DNA from: an uncultured Carnobacterium sp.
GTDB lineage: Bacteria > Bacillota > Bacilli > Lactobacillales > Aerococcaceae
Reading direction: 5' to 3'
Length of the DNA stretch: 25,125 bases
Assembly (NCBI GenBank): GCA_905371865.1
Contig: CAJPNA010000003.1
Coordinates: forward strand, 1 to 25,125
In this document: one piece after another, positions 15,466 through 22,128 of the stretch
Numbering within the stretch: position 1 is the stretch's first letter
Layout: every line of letters starts with the position of its first letter
Notes under the pieces: model-generated
Told to the model about the DNA's origin: nothing
Seen by the model: the letters and a program-made list of their open reading frames with translations, nothing else
The model's database searches: none
Translations under genes and position numbers: made by a program

Positions 15466-16383
15466 ATGATTTATACGATTACGTTTAATCCAGCAATTGA
15501 CCTTGTTGTAAAAGTTCCTAATTGTGAACTAGGGACTTTAAACCGATCTGTAGAAGAAAATTACGTTGCAGGCGGTAAAGGAATTAATATGTCGGTAATC
15601 CTAAAACGATTAGGGTTTGACAATACAGCCACTGGATTTTTAGCAGGTTTTTCAGGAAACTTCATTAAAGAAGCTCTCCAATCCGAAGGTATCGGGACCG
15701 ACTTTATTCAAATCGATGGAGTCACTCGAATTAATCTAAAGTTGAAGAGCAATGAAGAAACGGAAATTAATGCAAATGGACCGGTTGTAACAAAAGAAGA
15801 TTTTGGACGATTAGTCACCTATTTTGAAGAACGACTTCAAAAAGGAGATGTTTTATTTTTAGCAGGGAATGCAGGGAATGGAATGGACCATTCTTCTTAT
15901 ACGACCATTGCTAAATTATGTTACGAAAAAGGGGTTAAATTAGTCCTCGATACAACGAAGGATTTACTCACCAAATGTCTTCCATACCATCCGTTCATCA
16001 TTAAACCAAATCATCATGAGTTAGGTGAGATTTTTGGGGTAAAGATTAAGACAGAAGAACAAATTATAAATTATGCAAAACAATTGCAGCAAATGGGTGC
16101 TAGAAATGTACTGATTTCTCGTGGTGGTGATGGGGCGATGCTCATTACAGAAACTGGAGAAGTGTTCACATCGAATGTGCCAAAAGGGACACTTGTGAAC
16201 TCAGTTGGCGCAGGGGACTCGATGCTTTCTGGTTTTATGGCGAAATTTATCGAAACAGGCGATTACGCAGCTAGCTTAAAACAAGGAGCAGCTACGGGAA
16301 GTGCGACAGCCTTTTCTGTTGGAATCGCTGAAAAATCGTTTATTGAAAAGTTATTACCACAAGTAGTAGTTACAAAACTATGA
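15466..16383 (+). CDS. fruK: 1-phosphofructokinase
   Basis: The 305-aa PfkB-family sugar kinase converts fructose-1-phosphate to fructose-1,6-bisphosphate with ATP. The N-terminus MIYTITFNPAIDLVVKV and GGKGINMSVILKRLG are typical of FruK. The C-terminal signature GAGDSM contains the catalytic base D251, and KPNHHELGEIFG is the conserved middle block. A tagatose-6-phosphate kinase (LacC) is the main alternative, but pairing with a DeoR regulator in this order favours FruK. It is co-transcribed with fruR (15-base gap, AGAGGAGAG ribosome binding site). No fructose PTS gene and no clear terminator follow; the next gene is thiT. Confidence 0.9.
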   Translation: MIYTITFNPAIDLVVKVPNCELGTLNRSVEENYVAGGKGINMSVILKRLGFDNTATGFLAGFSGNFIKEALQSEGIGTDFIQIDGVTRINLKLKSNEETEINANGPVVTKEDFGRLVTYFEERLQKGDVLFLAGNAGNGMDHSSYTTIAKLCYEKGVKLVLDTTKDLLTKCLPYHPFIIKPNHHELGEIFGVKIKTEEQIINYAKQLQQMGARNVLISRGGDGAMLITETGEVFTSNVPKGTLVNSVGAGDSMLSGFMAKFIETGDYAASLKQGAATGSATAFSVGIAEKSFIEKLLPQVVVTKL

Positions 16384-16489
16384 GATTAAAGAAGAAAACA
16401 AAATAAAAGAATTAAATATGTCTCCTAAGGTTTTTGATTGTTAATCAGATAAACGCATCAGAAAAAACTGTAAAAATAGTGCTTAAATA

Positions 16490-16518
16490 TTGCAAAAGAG
16501 TAAAGCAGAGGGTATATT
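16490..16518 (+). promoter_or_regulatory. Promoter of the thiT riboswitch transcript
   Basis: TTGCAA (16490-16495) and TATATT (16513-16518) are 17 bases apart. A start near 16525 would place the riboswitch at the 5' end. Confidence 0.65.
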
Positions 16519-16541
16519 TAAAAGAGTTAAATAATTGGGAA

Positions 16542-16622
16542 ATACAAAGGGGTGCCGCTTTGGCTGAGATGTATGTACAAACCCTTGAACCTGTTACGTT
16601 AATGCGTGCGTAGGAATTGTAT
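16542..16622 (+). promoter_or_regulatory. TPP riboswitch (THI element)
   Basis: The conserved TPP aptamer blocks are present: GGGGTGCCG (16549-16557), CTGAGA (16564-16569), ACCCTTGAACCTG (16581-16593) and GCGTAGGAA (16608-16616). The closing stem ATACAA (16542-16547)/TTGTAT (16617-16622) completes it. Confidence 0.95.
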
Positions 16623-16641
16623 TCGATTTCGAAGTTAGTTG

Positions 16642-16685
16642 GAGTCTCTTTGTGTTTCCGAGAAAACGAAGGAGGCTCTTTTTTT
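16642..16685 (+). terminator. Riboswitch-controlled terminator overlapping the thiT ribosome binding site
   Basis: GAGTCTCTTT (16642-16651) pairs with 16669-16678, followed by seven T residues. The 3' arm contains the ribosome binding site AAGGAGG (16669-16675), so the same hairpin could stop transcription and hide the translation signal when TPP is bound. Confidence 0.8.
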
Positions 16686-16686
16686 A

Positions 16687-17238
16687 ATGAAGAGAAATAT
16701 TTTAATTTGGGTAGAAGTTGCGATTATCGCTGCACTCGCAATGGTACTATCATTTGTACCAAAACTAGTAGGGTGGTTTTCACCATCATGGGGAGCAATT
16801 ATTCTTGTTATTTTTTCACTCCGAAGAGGATTGACACCTGGTTTGGCTGCTGGACTTTTATGGGGATTGATTCACTTCCCTCTAGGAAAAGTATCATTCT
16901 TATCTGTAGAACAAGTATTGATTGAATATATCATTGCATTTACAGTTATGGGTCTTGCTGGTTTAGTATATGGACCTTTCCAAAAGGCTTTGAAAAATGA
17001 TAAATATTCTTCTGCAATTGTATGGTCAGGAATCGCCGCATTATTAGGAGTAGGTGTGCGCTACTTCGTTCATTATATCGCCGGGGTGTTATTCTGGGGA
17101 CAATATGCTCCAGAAGGAACAAGTCCGTGGGTATACTCATTATCTGTTAACGGGACAGCAGGAGCTGGAACATTTTTAGTAGTCATGGTTGCATGCATCT
17201 TGTTGATTCGTCAAAAAAAAATATGGATAGCAAAATAG
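16687..17238 (+). CDS. thiT: Thiamine ECF transporter S component
   Basis: The 183-aa product is the membrane substrate-binding subunit that captures thiamine and works with the shared EcfA, EcfA' and EcfT module encoded elsewhere. Six membrane segments are expected. The ThiT-type loop PSWGAIILVIFSLRRG, the segment GLLWGLIHF and the C-terminal FWGQYAPEGTSPWVYSLSVN, rich in aromatics used for thiamine stacking, are present. I chose ATG 16687 because it follows AAGGAGG by 11 bases and begins a normal ThiT N-terminus; the longer in-frame start at 16639 lies before the riboswitch terminator. The TPP riboswitch gives independent support for thiamine as substrate. Confidence 0.95.
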   Translation: MKRNILIWVEVAIIAALAMVLSFVPKLVGWFSPSWGAIILVIFSLRRGLTPGLAAGLLWGLIHFPLGKVSFLSVEQVLIEYIIAFTVMGLAGLVYGPFQKALKNDKYSSAIVWSGIAALLGVGVRYFVHYIAGVLFWGQYAPEGTSPWVYSLSVNGTAGAGTFLVVMVACILLIRQKKIWIAK

Positions 17239-17254
17239 GGAAATTGTGCTTTCC

Positions 17255-17290
17255 GAGTCCTGGTTTAACCTGAAACCAGGGCTCTTTTTT
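17255..17290 (+). terminator. Rho-independent terminator after thiT
   Basis: A 12-bp stem (17255-17266 with 17273-17284, one G-U pair) is followed by six T residues. Confidence 0.93.
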
Positions 17291-17291
17291 G

Positions 17292-17507
17292 TTGGAAAAG
17301 AAAGAGAAAAAGAGTAAGACACTTCGTACCTTCAAATAACTCTATAGTAGTCATTAGTGCTGTACCGACCTGAGCCTAGGTCTCAGGTCTAACGAGCTTC
17401 AAACTGACACTAGGAATGAATTCCAAGTGTCAGTAATTCACATCGATTACAACCGCTACAATGACTACTATAGAATTTGAAGGCACTCGTTATTCTTACT
17501 CTTTTTC
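17292..17507 (-). ncRNA. Structured RNA element, copy 2 (inverted)
   Basis: Given in plus-strand coordinates. The closing stem is 17306-17319/17494-17507 (14 bp perfect), 17329-17337/17475-17483 (9 bp perfect) and 17341-17355/17460-17474 (15 bp perfect). Inside are hairpin B (17367-17374/17382-17389), helix 17391-17395/17443-17448 with one bulge, and hairpin A (17403-17411/17426-17434, extended by 17413-17417/17420-17424). On the minus strand the joining segments read TGTGAATTAC (17442-17433), GTTTGAAGCT (17404-17395) and CGGTACA (17367-17361), identical to copy 1. Helices differ in sequence from copy 1 but remain paired. T-rich minus-strand sequence follows at 17305-17292. A TATAAA box lies upstream on the minus strand near 17541, without a clear -35. 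Confidence 0.7.
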
Positions 17508-17565
17508 CGTAAAAGAACCTGGTTTTGCTTAACCATTTTATAGGGTAGCTGAAGAGCGGGAGTAT

Positions 17566-17594
17566 TTGACAGAAGCTCATTTCAATAGTAAAGT
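17566..17594 (+). promoter_or_regulatory. Putative promoter of the marR gene
   Basis: Consensus TTGACA (17566-17571) is 17 bases from TAAAGT (17589-17594), ahead of the ribosome binding site at 17603-17611. Confidence 0.55.
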
Positions 17595-17616
17595 TAATGC
17601 AGAAAGAGGTGTTGGT

Positions 17617-18057
17617 ATGGTAACAGAATGTGAAAAAATGAATGTCTCTCATGAGATATGGATGATGATTATGAAAATTTACAACGAGAATCTACGAACG
17701 TTTTCGATTTCATTAAAAGAGTTAGGATTAAATCCAACACATTTTGAAGTTTTACATGTAATTTTTAGACAAGGAACAGTGGATCAAAAGACAATTGCCT
17801 CTACGTTGAACTTAACACAGGGGAATATCACCCACTGTATTCACCATTTAGAAAAATTAGAATTGATTACTATTGAGAAAAGTTGGAAAACAAAACATAT
17901 TTCACTGACAGAAAAAGGAAAACAGCAGCTGGATCAATTAATTCCTGCTCAGCATGAAATGATGGAACATACATTAAGAGGATTAAATTGCACGCAAAAA
18001 CAACAATTGCGTGATTTGCTAATTTCATTTGAAAATACTTGTAAATCCTCAGTTTAA
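17617..18057 (+). CDS. MarR-family transcriptional regulator
   Basis: The 146-aa product has the MarR winged helix-turn-helix: LNPTHFEVLHVIFRQGTVDQ, then the recognition region LNLTQGNITHCIHHLEKLEL and the wing KTKHISLTEKG. MarR dimers usually repress nearby genes until a small ligand or oxidation releases them; the target here is unknown. I chose ATG 17617, 5 bases after AAAGAGGTG (17603-17611). An earlier in-frame TTG at 17566 is part of the -35 element and so not a start. The stop codon lies inside the CiaR-type box of the next operon (18053-18069), so the two units are tightly packed but separately controlled. Confidence 0.88.
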   Translation: MVTECEKMNVSHEIWMMIMKIYNENLRTFSISLKELGLNPTHFEVLHVIFRQGTVDQKTIASTLNLTQGNITHCIHHLEKLELITIEKSWKTKHISLTEKGKQQLDQLIPAQHEMMEHTLRGLNCTQKQQLRDLLISFENTCKSSV

Positions 18058-18084
18058 GTTTAATTTAAGTTGAAATCGTATCCT
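18053..18084 (+). promoter_or_regulatory. CiaR-type box and promoter of the two-component operon
   Basis: TTTAAG (18053-18058), 5 bases, TTTAAG (18064-18069), 9 bases, then TATCCT (18079-18084). The repeat equals the streptococcal CiaR consensus TTTAAG-N5-TTTAAG as I recall it, and the same layout occurs at 20478 and 23567. This points to autoregulation. Confidence 0.8.
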
Positions 18085-18102
18085 TATATAGGAGGGAAAA
18101 CC

Positions 18103-18786
18103 ATGAGAATTCTAGTAGCCGAAGATGAAATCGATTTAGCGCAAGCGCTGAAGATGATGCTCGAAATGCAAAAATATAGTGTAGAAATGGTTCATGATGG
18201 CGAAGACGCACTTTTTTATGCGGAGTCTACGCACTATGATTTAATTTTATTAGATGTCATGATGCCTAAAAAGAGCGGAATCGAAGTGGTCAGAGAATTA
18301 CGATCCAGCGGAATTCATACACCAGTGTTGATGTTGACGGCAAAAAGTCAATTAGAAGATAAAGTGAATGGTCTTGAAGAAGGAGCGGATGATTATTTAA
18401 CCAAACCTTTTGAAGGCGCTGAATTATTAGCGCGCGTGAAATCTTTACTACGTCGTCCGAATGTATTTGTGGCATCCGTTATGACGCTAGGAAATGTTGA
18501 ATTAAATAGAGACACCTTCACGATGATGACCTCTAAAGGGCAAGTGTTGTTAAATAATAAAGAATTTCAATTGATGGAATATTTTATGATGAATAGTAAT
18601 CAAGTGCTTTCCACGGATTTAATTATGGAGAAAATATGGGGGCTTGATTCTGAGGCTGAAATTAATGTCGTTTGGGTGAATATTTCATCGTTGCGAAAAA
18701 AATTAGCAACGATTGAGGCCGATGTAACGCTTAAATCTGCTCGAGGACTGGGCTATCAATTAGTGGTTGAATCTGCAAGCAACTAA
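18103..18786 (+). CDS. ciaR: CiaR-like OmpR/PhoB-family response regulator
   Basis: The 227-aa product has a receiver domain (residues 1-118) with acidic pocket E7-D8, phospho-acceptor D51 in LILLDVMMP, the switch region MLTAK, and KPF. A winged-helix DNA-binding domain follows (about 128-225), with EKIWGLDSEAEINVVWVNIS then SLRKKL. The C-terminal motif resembles streptococcal CiaR, and TTTAAG-N5-TTTAAG lies at its promoter, which is the main reason for the name. I chose ATG 18103, 6 bases after AGGAGGG (18090-18096); the upstream in-frame codon at 18070 has no such site. The kinase gene follows after 41 bases. Orthology to CiaR is an inference, not proven. Confidence 0.88.
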   Translation: MRILVAEDEIDLAQALKMMLEMQKYSVEMVHDGEDALFYAESTHYDLILLDVMMPKKSGIEVVRELRSSGIHTPVLMLTAKSQLEDKVNGLEEGADDYLTKPFEGAELLARVKSLLRRPNVFVASVMTLGNVELNRDTFTMMTSKGQVLLNNKEFQLMEYFMMNSNQVLSTDLIMEKIWGLDSEAEINVVWVNISSLRKKLATIEADVTLKSARGLGYQLVVESASN

Positions 18787-18827
18787 GTATCACCGTATAT
18801 CGTTAGAAAAAAGAAAAGGAGGAGCAT

Positions 18828-20066
18828 ATGTTTCAACAACTACAAAAAAGTTTTGTGAAAAGTGCCATGTTATCTTTTACAATCGTACTCTTTGTAGTCT
18901 TAGTGATTGTGAATGGGATAAACTACCGACAAACAATCGAACAAGTAGATCGTGTAGCAACGATGTTAGTTGAAAATAATGGAACGTTCCCAGATGCTCC
19001 ATCCAATGAAGCTCCAAAAGAACATCCCTCACACGGGAAGCCAATTGGTCAGGAATTTAGAAAAGATGACCAATTATCCACGCGCTATGCGGTTGTTAAA
19101 GTTGAAAATAATGAAGTGACTTCTGTAGACAAATCTCATTTAGTTTCTGTAGAAGAATCGAGTTTAAAAGAGTCAGCTCTGCGATTGGTAGAGTCCAAAT
19201 CCATGAGTGGATGGGAAGGAAGTTTGCGTTACAAGATTTCTGGTGAAGAATCCTCCTTTATGGTAGTTTTTGTAGATTCTAACCGTGAAGTCCAACAAAT
19301 AGGGCGCTTATTAATAGTCACCGGGGGAGTTTTTATCGCCTGTTTGATGATTGTTTATATTCTTGTCCGTGTCGTTTCTAAGAAAGCAATTCGACCATTT
19401 GTTGAGAATGTTGAACGTCAGCAACAATTTATTGCAAATGCGAGTCATGAGATTAAAACACCGCTAGCTGTCTTGTCAGCCAATACAGACGTTTTAGCGA
19501 TGATGGGAACTCAGGAAAAATTTGTCGATAGCAATAGAAGACAAATTAAACGATTGAATTCCCTAGTGGAGCAAATGCTACTTCTTTCTAGATACGACGA
19601 AGGAGAAGCAAGCACGACTAAAGAAAAAGTGGATTTAGTGGATGTTACCAAAAATATCATTGAAGAGATTCAACCGGTATTAGATGATAAAGGACTTCAA
19701 GTTGCATTTACCGGAAATGATTCCAGCGTGGTGACAACGAATAAGGAAGCTATCTCGGAATTAATTCGGATTTTATTAGATAATGCCATCAAGTATACAG
19801 TAGGAAGTTCTACGATTACTGTTGATGCAAAAGAACATCAAATTTCGTTTGAAAACAATACTGATCCGATTACAAAAGAACAAGTGAGTCAATTATTCGA
19901 CCGATTTTACAGAGTAGACAGCTCAAGAAATCGTGCCACAGGTGGAAGTGGATTAGGACTTGCTATTGCAAAGAAGATTGCTGAAACCAATCAGGTCCGC
20001 TTGAACGCTGAATTAATTAGCGATCATCAGATTCGCTTTGTCATTGATGGTGAAGAAAATGGATAA
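18828..20066 (+). CDS. ciaH: CiaH-like sensor histidine kinase
   Basis: The 412-aa product has membrane segments at about residues 13-33 and 160-183 enclosing an extracytoplasmic sensor domain of about 125 residues. No clear HAMP domain follows; the H-box FIANASHEIKTPL comes soon after, with phospho-acceptor H207. The ATPase part has the N-box LLDNAIKYT, FDRFYRVDSS and the G-box GGSGLGLAIAKKI. It should phosphorylate the adjacent regulator. CiaH in streptococci responds to cell-envelope stress; the signal here is unknown. AAAGGAGGAG precedes ATG 18828. The stop overlaps the next gene by 8 bases (ATGGATAA at 20059-20066), so the MGMT-like gene belongs to this operon. Confidence 0.9.
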   Translation: MFQQLQKSFVKSAMLSFTIVLFVVLVIVNGINYRQTIEQVDRVATMLVENNGTFPDAPSNEAPKEHPSHGKPIGQEFRKDDQLSTRYAVVKVENNEVTSVDKSHLVSVEESSLKESALRLVESKSMSGWEGSLRYKISGEESSFMVVFVDSNREVQQIGRLLIVTGGVFIACLMIVYILVRVVSKKAIRPFVENVERQQQFIANASHEIKTPLAVLSANTDVLAMMGTQEKFVDSNRRQIKRLNSLVEQMLLLSRYDEGEASTTKEKVDLVDVTKNIIEEIQPVLDDKGLQVAFTGNDSSVVTTNKEAISELIRILLDNAIKYTVGSSTITVDAKEHQISFENNTDPITKEQVSQLFDRFYRVDSSRNRATGGSGLGLAIAKKIAETNQVRLNAELISDHQIRFVIDGEENG

Positions 20067-20364
20067 CCGATTTGTTTATGAAGTTTTAGAAGTGGTAGGT
20101 GAAATTCCAAGAGGGAAAGTGGCTACCTATGGACAAATTGCTAGTCTTGTAGGTAGGCCAAAAAATGCAAGACTTGTTGGGAAAATTTTAAGTCAGGTGT
20201 ATCTCTTTGGGGACTATCCTTGCCACCGAGTCGTTAATGCAAGTGGAAGACTTGTACCTGGATGGCTTGAGCAAAAGGAGTTATTAGAAACAGAAGGAAT
20301 CCTCTTTAGAAGCCCAACAAATATATCACTAAGAAAATATCAATGGAATCCTGAAGAGGATTAG
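20059..20364 (+). CDS. Small MGMT-family DNA alkyltransferase-like protein
   Basis: The 102-aa product covers only the C-terminal DNA-binding and active-site domain of O6-alkylguanine-DNA alkyltransferases: GKVATYGQIASLVGRPKNAR with the presumed base-flipping arginine R38, and the active-site motif PCHRV with C55. Because the cysteine is retained, it could be a true methyl acceptor; alkyltransferase-like proteins replace it, usually with tryptophan. The normal N-terminal domain is absent, as in several small Firmicutes homologues. I chose ATG 20059, overlapping the kinase stop, with weak ribosome binding sequence GGTGAAG upstream, so translation is probably coupled. Co-expression with a stress two-component system is unusual. 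A strong terminator begins at its stop codon. Confidence 0.88.
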   Translation: MDNRFVYEVLEVVGEIPRGKVATYGQIASLVGRPKNARLVGKILSQVYLFGDYPCHRVVNASGRLVPGWLEQKELLETEGILFRSPTNISLRKYQWNPEED

Positions 20365-20399
20365 CCCAATCTGAAGTAAAGATTGGGCTTTTATTTTTG
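20363..20399 (+). terminator. Rho-independent terminator of the two-component operon
   Basis: A perfect 10-bp stem (20363-20372 with 20380-20389) is followed by a T-rich tail. The first bases overlap the stop codon. Confidence 0.92.
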
Positions 20400-20477
20400 T
20401 AGGGACTTTACCAGTTTTATGCTGAAGGATAGCGTTCAATGAATTGGATAAAAAATTTATGTTGAATAATTTTTTGT

Positions 20478-20509
20478 TTTAAGTTCATTTTAAGTAAGCT
20501 CGCTATGAT
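20478..20509 (+). promoter_or_regulatory. CiaR-type box and promoter of the beta-helix lipoprotein
   Basis: TTTAAG (20478-20483), TTCAT, TTTAAG (20489-20494), 9 bases, TATGAT (20504-20509). Spacing is identical to the boxes at 18053 and 23567. Confidence 0.85.
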
Positions 20510-20552
20510 AGAACCATCAACAAGATGTTGATAGGAAGCGAGGAGGACTAAC

Positions 20553-21913
20553 ATGAGAAGAAACAAATTAATTGTTCTACTATCCGCAATTACCATTGCA
20601 ACTACATTGGTTGCATGTCAAAACACACAAGCACAAACAGCGACTGAAACTTCACAAGTACAATCGCAGCAAAGTCCTCCCGCTAAACCTGGAGGAGAAG
20701 GGTTTGGCGGAAGTGACCAAGTGACTCAAGGGGATGCAGCAACAAACTTAACAACAGATGCAACAGTAACTGGAGAAACTTACGAATCTACTGGTGATGA
20801 TGAAAATGCGCTTCGTGTAACAGGAGCAACAGTCACATTAGATGGCGTAACGGTAAACAAAACAGCCGGAGCAACATCGAATACAGAGAACGGAGACTTC
20901 TACGGAATGAATGCAGGATTCTTAGCAACCGATGGAGCAACAGTGACGATTAAAAACGCTACAGTAAATACAACGGCTCAAAACGGGAACGGAGTGTTTA
21001 GTTACGGATCAGTAACAACCGTCAATGTATCAGATACAACCATCACAACAACAAAAGATAACTCAGGTGGTATCCAAACTACTGGTGGCGCTGCGATGAA
21101 CGCAACAAACTTAACGGTGAATACCGCAGGGAATTCATCAGCAGCGATTCGTACAGACCGTGGTGGAGGTACGGTAGTCATAGACAAAGGAAATTACACT
21201 TCTACAGGATACAACTCACCAGCCGTATACTCTACAGCAAAAGTTACTGTTAAAAATGCAACATTAAACGCTGAAAACTCGGAAGCACTTGTGATTGAAG
21301 GTCAAAACTCTATTACATTAGAAAATACAAATGTAACAGGAAATATGAGTTCAACTGAGGGGGCTCTTCAGACAACAACGTACACAATGTGATGATTTAC
21401 CAATCAATGTCAGGAGACGCTGAAAGTGGAACGGCTACTTTCACAATGAAAGGTGGCACGTTAACAGGACGTAACGGAGACCAAATCTACGTAACGAACA
21501 CACACAGCGTTATCACTTTAGAAGACGTAACGATTACAAATCAAGATACATCTAGCAGATTACTTGCCGTCTTAGGAAATGATGCGACACGTGGCTGGGG
21601 TACAGCTGGTGCCAATGGTGGTCAGGTTGAATTAAGAACGACGAACCAAACATTATCTGGAGCGATTGAGGTGGATACCGTTTCTACTTTGAACTTTACA
21701 ATGGGCAAAGGAACAAACTTTACAGGTACCATCAATATCGTAAAGAATGCTGAAGGAGGGACTGCCGTGGACAATAATGCAGTAATCACAGTAGAAGAGG
21801 GGGCGACATGGACGTTGACAGGAAACGTCAAAATTACATCTTTAACGAACAAAGGAACCATTAACTTGAATGGATATACAATTACATTAGCCGATGGGAC
21901 CGTCTTAAAATAA
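20553..21913 (+). pseudogene. Frameshifted beta-helix surface lipoprotein
   Basis: The first frame (20553-21390) encodes a lipoprotein signal with lipobox LVAC and C22, a Q/P-rich linker, then about 220 residues of short repeats (TVTLDGVTVNKT, ATVTIKNATVNT, TVNVSDTTIT) typical of a right-handed beta-helix. It stops at TGA 21390. The rest continues in the -1 frame (VMIYQSMSGDAESGTATFTM to TLADGTVLK, stop 21913) and keeps the same repeat pattern. The frames join at a run of five G residues (21359-21363); one more G would restore a protein of about 453 aa reading STEGGSSDNNVHNVMIYQ. It could be a real null allele, a phase-variable G tract, a programmed shift or a sequencing error. The CiaR-type promoter and terminator are intact. 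Confidence 0.8.
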
Positions 21914-21932
21914 AACTTAACGAAACTTGAAG

Positions 21933-21966
21933 AAGTTAGACAATTGTCTAGCTTTTTCTTTTTTTC
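21933..21966 (+). terminator. Rho-independent terminator after the frameshifted lipoprotein gene
   Basis: A 9-bp stem (21933-21941 with 21946-21954, one G-U pair) with loop AATT is followed by long T-rich tracts. Confidence 0.85.
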
Positions 21967-22042
21967 TGCATTGGAATAGGTCATTTTTTTCAAAATAGTA
22001 GTGTAATATCCCTTTTAGGATGTCTCTATAAAAAAGACTTTA

Positions 22043-22069
22043 CACTTTTTCAAGCGTTTTTTGAAAGTG
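22043..22069 (+). promoter_or_regulatory. Inverted repeat upstream of the charged membrane protein gene
   Basis: CACTTT (22043-22048) pairs with AAAGTG (22064-22069), with further CAA/TTG pairing after a two-base bulge. It lies in the 215-base gap after the lipoprotein gene. A -10-like GATAAAAT follows near 22089. Promoter assignment is weak. Confidence 0.35.
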
Positions 22070-22128
22070 GAAGAAAACAGAAGATTGTGATAAAATTTGT
22101 TAAAAGAACGTATAAAAGAGGTGCTCTG

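Noticed and set aside
17566..17616. TTG at 17566 as the marR start
   Set aside because: It is part of the TTGACA -35 element; ATG 17617 has a proper ribosome binding site.
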